Assembly (NCBI RefSeq): GCF_009830285.1
Contig: NZ_WUQX01000001.1
Span: forward strand, 248,001 to 312,000
DNA from: Sporofaciens musculi
GTDB lineage: Bacteria > Bacillota > Clostridia > Lachnospirales > Lachnospiraceae
Length of the DNA: 64,000 nt
Reading direction: 5' to 3'
This document shows, piece after piece, positions 51,831-60,720 of the stretch. Numbering within the stretch: the stretch's first letter is position 1; every line of letters starts with the position of its first letter. The translations under genes and the position numbers were made by a program. Under the pieces are notes generated by a model, which saw nothing but the letters and a program-made list of their open reading frames with translations, was not told the origin of the DNA and ran no database searches.

Positions 51831-53402
51831 CTGATACCGATGATTATTATAATAATCTATGTAATCTGATACAGCCTCCTTTAGCTCCTCATATGTTTGA
51901 AATTTCTTCAGGTAATACATTTCTGATTTCAGCATCCCCCAGAATGCTTCCATTGGTCCGTTATCAATACATCTGGACACTCTTGACATGCTTTGTTTCA
52001 TTCCCGCTTTGTTAAGCTTTTTACGGAAGTATTTTGAGGTGTATTGGTATCCACGGTCACTGTGGAATAAAGGCTTTGCATCTGGATGGTTTTCATGGGC
52101 AGTGTCAAAGGTTTCAAAAACAAGGGCATTATTATTGGAATGTCCAATGACAAAGGAAACAATACTTTTATCTGACAAGTCCAGAATGGCGCTCAGGTAT
52201 GCCTTCCCACTGCCTCCATATTTCATCTCCGTTACATCTGTAAGTCATTTTTCCCCAAAACGTTCCGCATGGAACTCCCGGTTTAAGATGTTTTCGGCAG
52301 TAACCTCTGGCGTTGATTTTACATAGTTTCTTCTCCTGCGCCGGCACACAGATTTCAGATGTAAAATCCGCATAAGGCGCAAGATTCTCTTTGCGTTGAC
52401 TTGAAATTCATTTTCACGGTTCAATTTAATCGTCATCTGCCTGTAACCCAGAATCCCGCTTTTTTTCCTCGTACGCATCTCTGATAAGGACACATAATTT
52501 CTGGTTGAATTTCTCATTTTCACTTGGTTTTCGGTTCAGCCATTTATAATAAGCAGAACGCGAAATTCCCGCAAATCTGCAGAGTTCTGATATTGAGCAT
52601 CCCTGCTCGTCATATATTTCCTGTATCGCCAGATAAACCGTTTCATTTTGTGTCTGGCTTAGAACCGCCTCCTTTCGATTTCGTCGAGTTTTTAAGAAAG
52701 CAACCTCCAGCTGGGCTCTGCGCTTTTCCGCTTGAAGAAGCTTATTTTCCGCACGCAGCTTCTCCAGTTCCGACATTTCTGTTTCAGATTTTCTTTTCCC
52801 TCTTTTGTCAATAAGCCCTTCTACGCCGTTTGACTGGTATTTCCTTGTCCATTGGTAAATCTGTTGGTAGGATACCTGGTATTTTTCTGCTGCCTGGGCA
52901 TAATCCATTCCATGCTCTATGCAGTATGTTACAATTTCCACCCGTTCCTCATATGAGGTTTTTCTTCCTTTGGTCATGACGCTGGTTCCTCCTGTTCCAG
53001 AAGCCTTTAACTTCTCATGACCATTATACTTCATAATCCAGTTGCGAAGCTGCTTATCTGAGCGGATTCCATACTTTTTCTGGATTTCCCTTAATGTTCC
53101 TTTGCCGGAAAGGTAATCGGCAACAGCATTTTGTTTTGTTTCGGCGGAATAGATACGGAGTTTTGGAGTTGTTTTTAACCCCTCTATTCCTAAAGACTGA
53201 TACAAGGTCACCCACTCGACGATACGTGTTCCATTTGTTCCCAGGCTTCGGGCGATACTTTCTGTTGAACAGCTTCCCTCCAAATATTTTGTAACGGCAT
53301 CTAATTTCATTTCAAAAGAGTATTTTGAATGTTGTCCCATAAAATATGCTCCTCCTTATAGTGACAGTTTTATTATTTCATCTGTCTACCATAAGGGGAG
53401 CA
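51820..53402 (-). mobile_element. IS3-family element, copy 1, truncated at its right end
   Basis: Almost identical to the copy at 58080-59781 in the opposite orientation. The left end (GCTCCCCTTATGGTAGACAG on the minus strand) is at 53402. The right end is missing: identity stops at about 51820, before the last 14 codons of orfB and the terminal repeat. Confidence 0.85.
51835..53340 (-). pseudogene. IS3-family (IS150-type) transposase, multiply broken
   Basis: OrfA starts at ATG 53340 (MGQHSKYSFEMKLDAVTKYLEGSCSTESIARSLG, a double-HTH N-terminus). Compared with copy 2, the A run at the orfA/orfB slip site has five A instead of seven, which joins the two frames. An extra A at about 52462 shifts the frame again (EEKKRDSG). 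A TGG to TGA change at 52242-52244 stops orfB before the first catalytic Asp. The DDE region beyond (HSDRGYQYTS, GPMEAFWGMLKSE) is still readable at 51835-52226. Confidence 0.88.
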
Positions 53403-53451
53403 TATCAAAAACTCACAGCTCATCGGCTCTGTTTGTCAGAAAGATAAAAAT

Positions 53452-54837
53452 TTAGTCGTTGTCTTTCGTGCTTATTTCAGCAGTTTTTCTCTGCATCTCA
53501 TTCAGCTTTTTGTGGAGCGGTATCGCCATGAATACCGTTATAACTGCGGAAAGCACATCGGCAATCGGTTGGGCATACATTATTCCATTTAGCCCCCAGA
53601 CCATCGGAAGAAGCAGGATAACAGGGATAAAACAAATCCCCTGCCTGCAAGCTCCGAGGATAAAGCCCTCTCTGCCTTTTCCCAGAGCAAGGAACAGGGA
53701 AGAATACACTGTATAAAATTCAAAGAGCATAATGGAAATGCCGTTTGCTCTCAAAGATGCTGCCCCAATGCGAATCATCTCAGCATCGCCCTTTGTGAAT
53801 TGTGAAACGATAGCTGTAGGGAACAGAGCCAGTATCACGCCAAAAATCACACAGAAAACCGTAGACCACAGGATGGAAGTCTTGATTGCTTCACGCAGAC
53901 GGTCAAACTTCTTCGCCCCGTAACTGTACCCTGCAATGGGCTGAAAGCCTTTGATGAACCCGAATACGGACAAGCTGCCCATTGAAATAAGTCGGGTGAC
54001 AACGCCCATGCCTGCAATGGCAGAATCCCCGTAATCACCAGCAGCATTGTTGATTAAGGAAATGGACACACTCGTTAAAATCTGGAATACCAATGTCGGG
54101 ATGCCGATTTTGAAAATCTCAGATATGTTTTCTTTTGTATATGTGCAGTCCTTAACCCGAAAATGGAATACGCTTTTTTTCCGAAAAATATAGGTCAGAT
54201 ATACGCAGGTTGAAACGACTTGTGAGATTGCAGTCGCTATCGCCGCTCCTGCCACGCCTAAATCAAACACATAGATAAACAGCGGGTCTAAGGCGATATT
54301 GAGTACCGCACCCGTCAGCAAGGCACACATGGTTGTTTTGGCAGCTCCCTCGCTTGTCACAATGTTATTCATGGTGACATTGAATACATTGAAGATGCAG
54401 GAAACAATATAAATGCTTGCGTATGTGGCGGCAAAGGGGAGGATGCTGTCGGTTGCCCCCAAGAGCTTCAGTATTGGATGCAGGAACACCATACAAATAA
54501 TAATGATGATTGCCCCCACGGATACGCTGCTGTATAAAGCGGTACTTGCCACTTTATCCGCATTTTCCTTATCCCCACGACCTAACAATCGGGAAATGTA
54601 AGAAGCCGCACCGTTTCCGAACAGCAGACCAAGACCGACAACGACCTGTCCGAGCGGATAGACCACGGAAATTGCCCCCATCTGGCTCTCCCCAAGCCCG
54701 CCGACAAAATAAGCGTCAACAAGGTTGTAGAAAGCATTTACCAACATGCCAACCATTGTTGGGATGCCCATTGCTAAAAGTGCTTTTGGTATGGATGTGC
54801 TGCCGAGCAGCTCCATCTTTTTGCTTTGACTGTTCAT
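53452..54837 (-). CDS. MATE-family multidrug efflux transporter
   Basis: 461 residues with twelve membrane helices in two MatE halves, e.g. GIPTMVGMLVNAFYNLVDAYFVGGLGESQMGAISVVYPLGQ at the start and KFDRLREAIKTSILWSTVFCVIFGVILALFP at the middle. It exports cationic drugs with Na+ or H+. AAAGGAG lies before the ATG. It is divergent from a PadR-family regulator across a 123-bp region with TATAGTA repeats. It is the intact paralogue of the wrecked gene at 32180-32982. Confidence 0.94.
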   Translation of the reverse strand: MNSQSKKMELLGSTSIPKALLAMGIPTMVGMLVNAFYNLVDAYFVGGLGESQMGAISVVYPLGQVVVGLGLLFGNGAASYISRLLGRGDKENADKVASTALYSSVSVGAIIIIICMVFLHPILKLLGATDSILPFAATYASIYIVSCIFNVFNVTMNNIVTSEGAAKTTMCALLTGAVLNIALDPLFIYVFDLGVAGAAIATAISQVVSTCVYLTYIFRKKSVFHFRVKDCTYTKENISEIFKIGIPTLVFQILTSVSISLINNAAGDYGDSAIAGMGVVTRLISMGSLSVFGFIKGFQPIAGYSYGAKKFDRLREAIKTSILWSTVFCVIFGVILALFPTAIVSQFTKGDAEMIRIGAASLRANGISIMLFEFYTVYSSLFLALGKGREGFILGACRQGICFIPVILLLPMVWGLNGIMYAQPIADVLSAVITVFMAIPLHKKLNEMQRKTAEISTKDND

Positions 54838-54869
54838 TTTGAACTCCTTTCTCTTGACAAATAGTATTG

Positions 54870-54945
54870 TTTATACTACTATAAAATATTGTAATTGCGT
54901 TGCGAGAATTATAATACTATAATTTATAGTAGTTGTCAATAGAAA
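54870..54945. promoter_or_regulatory. divergent MATE/PadR promoter region with operator-like repeats
   Basis: ATACTACTATAAAAT near 54872-54886 and ATACTATAATTTATAGTA at 54914-54931 are facing, near-palindromic TATAGTA-type repeats. The same motifs appear in the paralogous region at 32087-32143, so they probably bind the PadR proteins. Confidence 0.5.
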
Positions 54946-54960
54946 AAGGAGGGACTTTGA

Positions 54961-55488
54961 ATGGCGACCATTGACTTAATTGTATTGGGAATGTTGAAAC
55001 AGGAATCCTTGAGTGCATACGATATTCAGAAACTGGTGGAATACCGCAACATTTCAAAATGGGTAAAAATCAGCACACCATCCATCTATAAAAAGGTTAT
55101 TCAGTTGGAAGAAAAGGGGCTTATCACAAGCCGCACGGAGAAAGAGGGAAAAATGCCCGAAAAGGCGGTATATTCCTTGACGGATGCAGGAAATGAGGAA
55201 TTTGAGAAACTGATGCTCGAAATATCCTGCAAGCCGATTAACATATTCTTGGATTTTAATGCTGTTATCGTAAACTTAGAAAGTATGGCGAAGGAACAAC
55301 AGAGGGAATGTCTGGACAACATTGAGGGCAATATCTATGTGCTGAAATCCTATCTTGAGGAAAACATAGATTTAAAAGAAAATGTTCCCGATATTCCTGC
55401 CACGGGCATGGCGGTTCTGCATCAGCAATTTCGATTAGTGCAGGCAATCGAAGAATGGATAAGGGCATTGAAAGAAGAACTGCTGTAA
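54961..55488 (+). CDS. PadR-family transcriptional regulator
   Basis: 175 residues, very similar to the protein at 31510-32046: MATIDLIVLGMLKQESLSAYDIQKLVEYRNISKWVKISTPSIYKKVIQLEEKGLITS, then a C-terminal helical dimerisation domain. GGAGGG precedes the ATG. The likely job is repression of the divergent MATE pump and of itself, relieved by a pump substrate. Confidence 0.92.
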   Translation: MATIDLIVLGMLKQESLSAYDIQKLVEYRNISKWVKISTPSIYKKVIQLEEKGLITSRTEKEGKMPEKAVYSLTDAGNEEFEKLMLEISCKPINIFLDFNAVIVNLESMAKEQQRECLDNIEGNIYVLKSYLEENIDLKENVPDIPATGMAVLHQQFRLVQAIEEWIRALKEELL

Positions 55489-55621
55489 ATGTAGATGATT
55501 TAAAACATAGCAAGAATGATGAAAAGGCAGAAAGCTCCTTGTGCTACAATATTTCATTGGAATACCGCACAGGCATATCATAATGCTTAAAAGTGCGGGG
55601 AAAAGGAAAGGAGGGAGCAAA

Positions 55622-56554
55622 ATGCAAGGTCAGACAGTACGCATTGTTTCACAAGCTATCCACTATATCGAAGAACATCTGCATGAAAAGATGGATTTAG
55701 ATATGGTGGCATCGGCACTGCACTATTCCAAGTACCACCTGCATCGGATTTTTACAAAGACCGTCGGCTTGACTATCCACGACTACGCAAAACGGCGGCA
55801 GCTTACAGAAGCGGCAAAACTTCTGGTGTTTTCTGCAAAACCGATTATCGAGATTGCCCTTATGAGCGGGTATGAAAGCCAGCAGGCATTTACGGATATT
55901 TTTAAGGCGATGTATAAGACTTCCCCTGCGGAATTTCGGGAAACGGAAAACTTCTACCCGTTACAGCTTGAAATCTATCTGAAGGAGGAGCTTGTAAAAA
56001 TGGATTTGACAAAGGACAATATTAAATTTGCCACTCCCGAAGATGTGGGTGACTGGATGGAACTAGTAAGCCTTACGATTGACGGCTATCCATGTCTGGA
56101 TAAGGGAGATTACACCGCAAACCTGCATCAGTATATTGCGGATAAAAAGGCTTTGATTTTACGGGATGACGATATGGCTATTGGCGTGATGGGATTTTCG
56201 CCCGACACAGGCAGCATAGACTTTCTGGCTGTCCATCCGCAGTATCGGCATCTCGGCATTACAAAGCTGTTCCTTGATAAGCTGGCGGAGGAATTGCTTT
56301 GCGGGAAAGAGATTACCTTGACGACATACCGTGCAGGCGATAAGGCAGATACGGGCTGGCGGGAAGAATACCGCCGTCTTGGATTTGCAGAACGGGAACT
56401 GCTTGTGGAATATGGCTATCCGACGCAGCGTTTCGTGCTTCCACCGAAAAACAAGGAGGAAATACCGCAAGGGGATACCTCTATGCTATTCGGCAGTAAG
56501 GAGGAAACAAGGAATGACCGAAACACAGAAAAACCCGTTAGCAGAGAACTTTAA
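55622..56554 (+). CDS. AraC-type regulator fused to a GNAT acetyltransferase domain
   Basis: 310 residues. Residues 1-105 are an AraC double HTH (VSQAIHYIEEHLHEKMDLDMVASALHYSKYHLHRIFTKTVGLTIHDYAKRRQLTEAAKLL, then EIALMSGYESQQAFTDIFKAMYKTSPAEFR). From about 125 the protein is a GNAT domain: IGVMGFSPDTGSIDFLAVHPQYRHLGITKLFLDKLAEELL is the acetyl-CoA-binding region with the xxRxxG/A signature (QYRHLG). The fusion suggests that a regulator senses or modifies a small molecule. ATG 55622 has AAAGGAGGG; it overlaps the downstream MATE gene by 41 nt. Confidence 0.87.
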   Translation: MQGQTVRIVSQAIHYIEEHLHEKMDLDMVASALHYSKYHLHRIFTKTVGLTIHDYAKRRQLTEAAKLLVFSAKPIIEIALMSGYESQQAFTDIFKAMYKTSPAEFRETENFYPLQLEIYLKEELVKMDLTKDNIKFATPEDVGDWMELVSLTIDGYPCLDKGDYTANLHQYIADKKALILRDDDMAIGVMGFSPDTGSIDFLAVHPQYRHLGITKLFLDKLAEELLCGKEITLTTYRAGDKADTGWREEYRRLGFAERELLVEYGYPTQRFVLPPKNKEEIPQGDTSMLFGSKEETRNDRNTEKPVSREL

Positions 56555-57854
56555 CGCCCTATCCCTTATCCGATTTGCTTTCCCAAGCATGGTGATGATG
56601 CTGTTTATGGGATTATACACCATTGTAGACACGATTTTCGTCGCACGGTTTGTAGACACGAACGCTTTGTCGTCCATCAATATCGTCTGTCCCGTCATCA
56701 ATCTGATTGTCGGTCTGGGGACGATGCTTGCGACAGGAGGAAGTGCGGTTGTTGCGAAGAAAATGGGGAATGGAAACATAAGGGAAGCCCGAAGCAATTT
56801 CACGTTGATTGTTGTGGCAGGGGCGGTTATCGGTCTGCTGATTACAGCGTCAGGGCTTCTCTTTTTGGATGAAATCATCTGGGGATTGGGGGCGAGTGAA
56901 ATATTGTTCTCATATTGCAGGGATTATCTGACCATACAGCTCATTTTCGCCGCCTTTAATATGATGCAGGTGCTATATCAGAATCTGTTTGTGACGGCGG
57001 GGAAACCGACATTAGGCTTAGTGCTTGCTGTTCTGGCGGGGATTGCCAATATTGTTTTTGATTATGTTTTTATCGTTTTGCTGCAAATGGGAATCAAGGG
57101 AGCTGCTATTGGGACAGGCATCGGATATATGATACCGTCAATTATCGGTACAATATTTTTTCTGATGAAAAGAAGTGAATTGCACTTTTGCAAGCCTGAT
57201 ATGGACGCATCCGTTCTGCTGAAAAGCTGCTCCAACGGTGTGTCGGAACTGGTAAGCCAGTGTTCGACTGCCGTAACGACATTTCTGTTTAATATAACGA
57301 TGATGAAGCTGTTAGGCGAGGACGGCGTAGCTGCGATTACGGTACTCATCTATTCGCAGTTCCTCTTAACAACGCTTTATATTGGCTTTTCTATGGGGAC
57401 AGCCCCCGCCGTAAGCTATAACTATGGTAGCGGGAATGTAAAACAGCTAAAAAAGACCGTCCGTATCTGTTTCAGCTTTATAGCGGGGATTTCCATATTT
57501 GTATTTTTATTTTCCCTGCTTGGTGGAGAAAGCATTGCAAAGGTATTTGCCGAGGATAACAGGAATGTTTTTGAGATTACAAAGAACGGATTTACCATTT
57601 TTTCATTCAGCTTTCTGTTCTCTGGATGCAATATTTTTTCATCCGCTTTATTTACGGCGTTATCGAATGGAAAGGCATCTGCAGCCATATCTTTCCTGCG
57701 GACGTTTGGATTTATTATGGTGTTCCTTTTGGCATTGCCGAGATTTTTAGAGGTAACGGGCGTGTGGCTTGCAGTACCGCTTGCGGAGTTTTTCACGCTT
57801 ATACTGACGGTATATCTGCTATGCAGGCATCGAAAACAATACCATTATTTTTGA
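56514..57854 (+). CDS. MATE-family efflux transporter
   Basis: 446 residues with twelve membrane helices. FNALSLIRFAFPSMVMMLFMGLYTIVDTIFVARFVDTNALSSINIVCPVINLIVGLGTMLATGGSAVVAKKMG is the first MatE region, and GVSELVSQCSTAVTTFLFNITMMKLLGEDGVAAITVLIYSQFLLTTLYIGFSMG the second. ATG 56514 has AAGGAGG upstream. It belongs to a different branch from the 53452 pump. The overlap with the AraC-GNAT gene suggests that regulator controls it. Confidence 0.92.
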   Translation: MTETQKNPLAENFNALSLIRFAFPSMVMMLFMGLYTIVDTIFVARFVDTNALSSINIVCPVINLIVGLGTMLATGGSAVVAKKMGNGNIREARSNFTLIVVAGAVIGLLITASGLLFLDEIIWGLGASEILFSYCRDYLTIQLIFAAFNMMQVLYQNLFVTAGKPTLGLVLAVLAGIANIVFDYVFIVLLQMGIKGAAIGTGIGYMIPSIIGTIFFLMKRSELHFCKPDMDASVLLKSCSNGVSELVSQCSTAVTTFLFNITMMKLLGEDGVAAITVLIYSQFLLTTLYIGFSMGTAPAVSYNYGSGNVKQLKKTVRICFSFIAGISIFVFLFSLLGGESIAKVFAEDNRNVFEITKNGFTIFSFSFLFSGCNIFSSALFTALSNGKASAAISFLRTFGFIMVFLLALPRFLEVTGVWLAVPLAEFFTLILTVYLLCRHRKQYHYF

Positions 57855-57873
57855 AAGAAAGGCAGGCAAGAAA

Positions 57874-58071
57874 TTGAAACAGACAGAATGGATATTATGC
57901 CCTGTCTGCGGGAGCAAAACCCGCAGTAGAATTAGGGAGGATACTATTCTGATAAATTATCCTCTCTACTGCCCGAAATGTAGGCAGGAAAGATTGATAG
58001 AAGTGAGAAATTTACAAACAATAGTCATCACAGAGCCAGACACATTAGATGCAGAGCCGATGAACGTGTGA
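57874..58071 (+). CDS. cysteine-rich KTR-type small protein
   Basis: 65 residues with two CxxC pairs: WILCPVCGSKTRSRIREDT and LYCPKCRQERLIEV, a zinc ribbon. This is the cysteine-rich KTR family often found beside resistance genes in Tn916-like elements; its function is unknown. The start is a TTG at 57874 with AGGCAAG nearby, so it is weak. An IS3-family copy starts within 10 bp of its stop. Confidence 0.82.
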   Translation: MKQTEWILCPVCGSKTRSRIREDTILINYPLYCPKCRQERLIEVRNLQTIVITEPDTLDAEPMNV

Positions 58072-58079
58072 GCTGATAT

Positions 58080-59781
58080 GCTCCCCTTATGGTAGACAGA
58101 TGAAATAATAAAACTGTCACTATAAGGAGGAGCATATTTTATGGGACAACATTCAAAATACTCTTTTGAAATGAAATTAGATGCCGTTACAAAATATTTG
58201 GAGGGAAGCTGTTCAACAGAAAGTATCGCCCGAAGCCTGGGAACAAATGGAACACGTATCGTCGAGTGGGTGACCTTGTATCAGTCTTTAGGAATAGAGG
58301 GGTTAAAAACAACTCCAAAACTCCGTATCTATTCCGCCGAAACAAAACAAAATGTTGTTGCCGATTACCTTTCCGGCAAAGGAACATTAAGGGAAATCCA
58401 GAAAAAGTATGGAATCCGCTCAGATAAGCAGCTTCGCAACTGGATTATGAAGTATAATGGTCATGAGAAGTTAAAGACTTCTGGAACAGGAGGAACCAGC
58501 GTCATGACCAAAGGAAGAAAAACCTCATATGAGGAACGGGTGGAAATTGTAACATACTGCATAGAGCATGGAATGGATTATGCCCAGGCAGCAGAAAAAT
58601 ACCAGGTATCCTACCAACAGATTTACCAATGGACAAGGAAATACCAGTCAAACGGCGTAGAAGGGCTTATTGACAAAAGAGGGAAAAGAAAATCTGAAAC
58701 AGAAATGTCGGAACTGGAGAAGCTGCGTGCGGAAAATAAGCTTCTTCAAGCGGAAAAGCGCAGAGCCCAGCTGGAGGTTGCTTTCTTAAAAAAACTCGAC
58801 GAAATCGAAAGGAGGCGGTTCTAAGCCAGACACAAAATGAAACGGTTTATCTGGCGATACAGGAAATATATGACGAGCAGGGATGTTCAATATCAGAACT
58901 CTGCAGATTTGCGGGAATTTCGCGTTCTGCTTATTATAAATGGCTGAACCGAAAACCAAGTGAAAATGAGAAATTCAACCAGAAATTATGTGTCCTTATC
59001 AGAGATGCGTACGAGGAAAAAAGCGGGATTCTGGGTTACAGGCAGATGACGATTAAATTGAACCGTGAAAATGAATTTCAAGTCAACGCAAAGAGAATCT
59101 TGCGCCTTATGCGGATTTTACATCTGAAATCTGTGTGCCGGCGCAGGAGAAGAAACTATGTAAAATCAACGCCAGAGGTTACTGCCGAAAACATCTTAAA
59201 CCGGGAGTTCCATGCGGAACGTTTTGGGGAAAAATGGCTTACGGATGTAACGGAGATGAAATATGGAGGCAGTGGGAAGGCATACCTGAGCGCCATTCTG
59301 GACTTGTCAGATAAAAGTATTGTTTCCTTTGTCATTGGACATTCCAATAATAATGCCCTTGTTTTTGAAACCTTTGACATTGCCCATGAAAACCATCCAG
59401 ATGCAAAGCCTTTATTTCACAGTGACCGTGGATACCAATACACCTCAAAATCCTTGCGTAAAAAGCTTAACAAAGCGGGAATGACGCAGCATGTCAAGAG
59501 TGTCCAGATGTATTGATAACGGACCAATGGAAGCGTTCTGGGGGATGCTGAAATCAGAAATGTATTACCTGAAGAAATTTCAAACATATGAGGAGCTAAA
59601 GGAGGCCATATCCGATTACATAGATTATTATAATAATCATCGGTATCAGAAGCGCTTAAACTGTATGACACCGATAGAATATAGAAACTATTTGAAAGAT
59701 GCTACATAAAAACTCTTCCAGTCCTCTTTGCGACTGGCAGGTAAAAATTTTTATTTTTTTAACTGTCTACTTGACAGGGAG
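58080..59781 (+). mobile_element. IS3-family element, copy 2, full length
   Basis: The left end GCTCCCCTTATGGTAGACAG and the right end (GCTCCCTGTCAAGTAGACAG on the minus strand) are 20-bp imperfect inverted repeats. The flank of the left end (CAGAGCCGATGAACGTGTGAG) resembles the flank of copy 1 (CAGAGCCGATGAGCTGTGAG). Confidence 0.85.
58141..59709 (+). pseudogene. IS3-family (IS150-type) transposase with frameshifted OrfB
   Basis: OrfA 58141-58824 is intact, ending KKLDEIERRRF. The A7 run at about 58790 followed by C is the expected slip site into OrfB (EAVLSQTQNETVYLAIQEIYDEQGCS...). OrfB has the first two acidic residues in WLTDVTEM and LFHSDRGYQYTS. At about 59483 copy 2 lacks bases present in copy 1 (GGAATGACGCAGCATG versus GGAATGAAACAAAGCATG), so the Glu part (GPMEAFWGMLKSEMYYLKKF, 59519 onward) is in another frame. 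The product would be inactive. Confidence 0.85.
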
Positions 59782-60123
59782 CGGTTCACTGCCCTTTAAT
59801 GATAAGACTTTTCTTATTCTCTCCGTATCCCATTTTTCTGGGAACAATACCGCCATAATATGAAACGCATCCATCAGCCCTGCAATATACGCATGAGTGC
59901 CATATTCAAAATCCTGCTTATCCCTACAATCTAAAAGATGTTGGCAAACCGCCCTCTGCTTCTCCGTCAAATCAAGCTGATGAAAAGCATCCTCTGCACT
60001 TCCCTCGTTATTACTATCCTTTTGATAACTTGCATCGGTTTGTAACAGTTTCAATACAGATTCGTCTTTCAGTTTCTCTACTGCTATTTTTATCAGTTCT
60101 TTAAATTCCTTATCGCACATCAC
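59767..60123 (-). CDS. hypothetical protein of mobile-element type
   Basis: 118 residues. The first part is helical and acidic; LTEKQRAVCQHLLDCRDKQDFEYGTHAYIAGLMDAFHIMAVLFP resembles DUF6809-style proteins of conjugative elements, but I am not certain. The last five codons and the stop lie inside the right end of IS3-family copy 2, so the original C-terminus has been replaced by insertion. It overlaps the next gene upstream by 14 nt. Confidence 0.6.
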   Translation of the reverse strand: MMCDKEFKELIKIAVEKLKDESVLKLLQTDASYQKDSNNEGSAEDAFHQLDLTEKQRAVCQHLLDCRDKQDFEYGTHAYIAGLMDAFHIMAVLFPEKWDTERIRKVLSLKGSEPLPVK

Positions 60124-60307
60124 TTCCTCCTGCCATTCCTACTCTTAACTTTTTTATAGGTGCATGGATAACCTTGAAAATAAGTTCATCAACACAATCT
60201 GTATATCTGCCCTGCTGTATAAGCTGATTTTTCAGCTCCACAAGGCTATGTAATAAAATGCTTCGCTCATTGCTGTCCACATACAAATGATTCTTCTTTT
60301 CTCTCAT
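60110..60307 (-). CDS. small hypothetical protein, coupled to 59767-60123
   Basis: 65 residues from ATG 60307 (AGGATGGTG upstream): MREKKNHLYVDSNERSILLHSLVELKNQLIQQGRYTDCVDELIFKVIHAPIKKLRVG. This style of sequence (YVDxxERxxLLxSLxxLKNxLIxxGRYTDxVDELIxKV) is known to me from many clostridial mobile elements. Function unknown. Overlaps the following gene by 14 nt. Confidence 0.7.
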   Translation of the reverse strand: MREKKNHLYVDSNERSILLHSLVELKNQLIQQGRYTDCVDELIFKVIHAPIKKLRVGMAGGSDVR

Positions 60308-60424
60308 ATATATCACCATCCTTTTTTATTTTCATTATATAAGCAGACAGCGGTATCTTCAAATGTACGGGGATTATGTAACACCAGAAAAAAGCTCTTT
60401 GAACGAGTAACTTTTGCCTTTTCA

Positions 60425-60595
60425 ATTAGCAGGATTTTTAGCATGATTTTTGCTCCGATTAGCAGGAAAGGCATTTTGATTAGCAAAAACCTCAATTTTC
60501 TTGCTAATCATTAGCAAGAAAATCGGTGACGATAATTAACAGTTCAATTTCTCTTTAGTCAAATCTGATTAGCAAAAACCGCTCCTGCTAATCGG
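60425..60595. repeat. cluster of eight GATTAGCA-type motifs with a perfect 29-bp palindrome
   Basis: ATTAGCA or its complement occurs at 60425, 60438 (TTAGCA), 60458, 60479, 60503, 60510, 60568 and 60586, in both orientations. CCGATTAGCAGG (60455-60466) and CCTGCTAATCGG (60584-60595) are exact inverted copies. GATTAGCAAAAACC is repeated directly at 60478 and 60567. ATTTTCTTGCTAAT, C, ATTAGCAAGAAAAT at 60495-60523 is a perfect palindrome. No gene lies here. The density fits a protein-binding region near an attachment site. Confidence 0.75.
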
Positions 60596-60679
60596 ACATT
60601 GTTATGAGTTCAAATTTATTTGGAAAATGAAAAACGCCGAAAACCTTGAAAAATCAATGTTTTCGGCGATGTTTTCAGC

Positions 60680-60720
60680 GTCGCTAAGAGGATTTGAACC
60701 TCCGACCTACCGCTTAGGAG
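60680..60720 (-). other. 3' half of a tRNA-Arg(CCT) gene, probable attachment site
   Basis: On the minus strand CTCCTAAGCGG, TAGG, TCGGAGGTTCAAATCC and TCTTAGCGAC give the anticodon loop (CCT), variable loop, T arm and acceptor 3' strand of a tRNA-Arg. The 5' half is absent. A tRNA 3' end left alone next to ICE genes is the typical trace of a tyrosine-recombinase attachment site. The gap 60308-61114 otherwise holds the motif cluster, a CTGG/CCAG hairpin and a terminator. Confidence 0.65.

Noticed and set aside
60425..60595. GATTAGCA cluster considered as a CRISPR array
   Set aside because: Repeats are short, irregularly spaced and in both orientations; there are no unique spacers of equal length and no cas genes.
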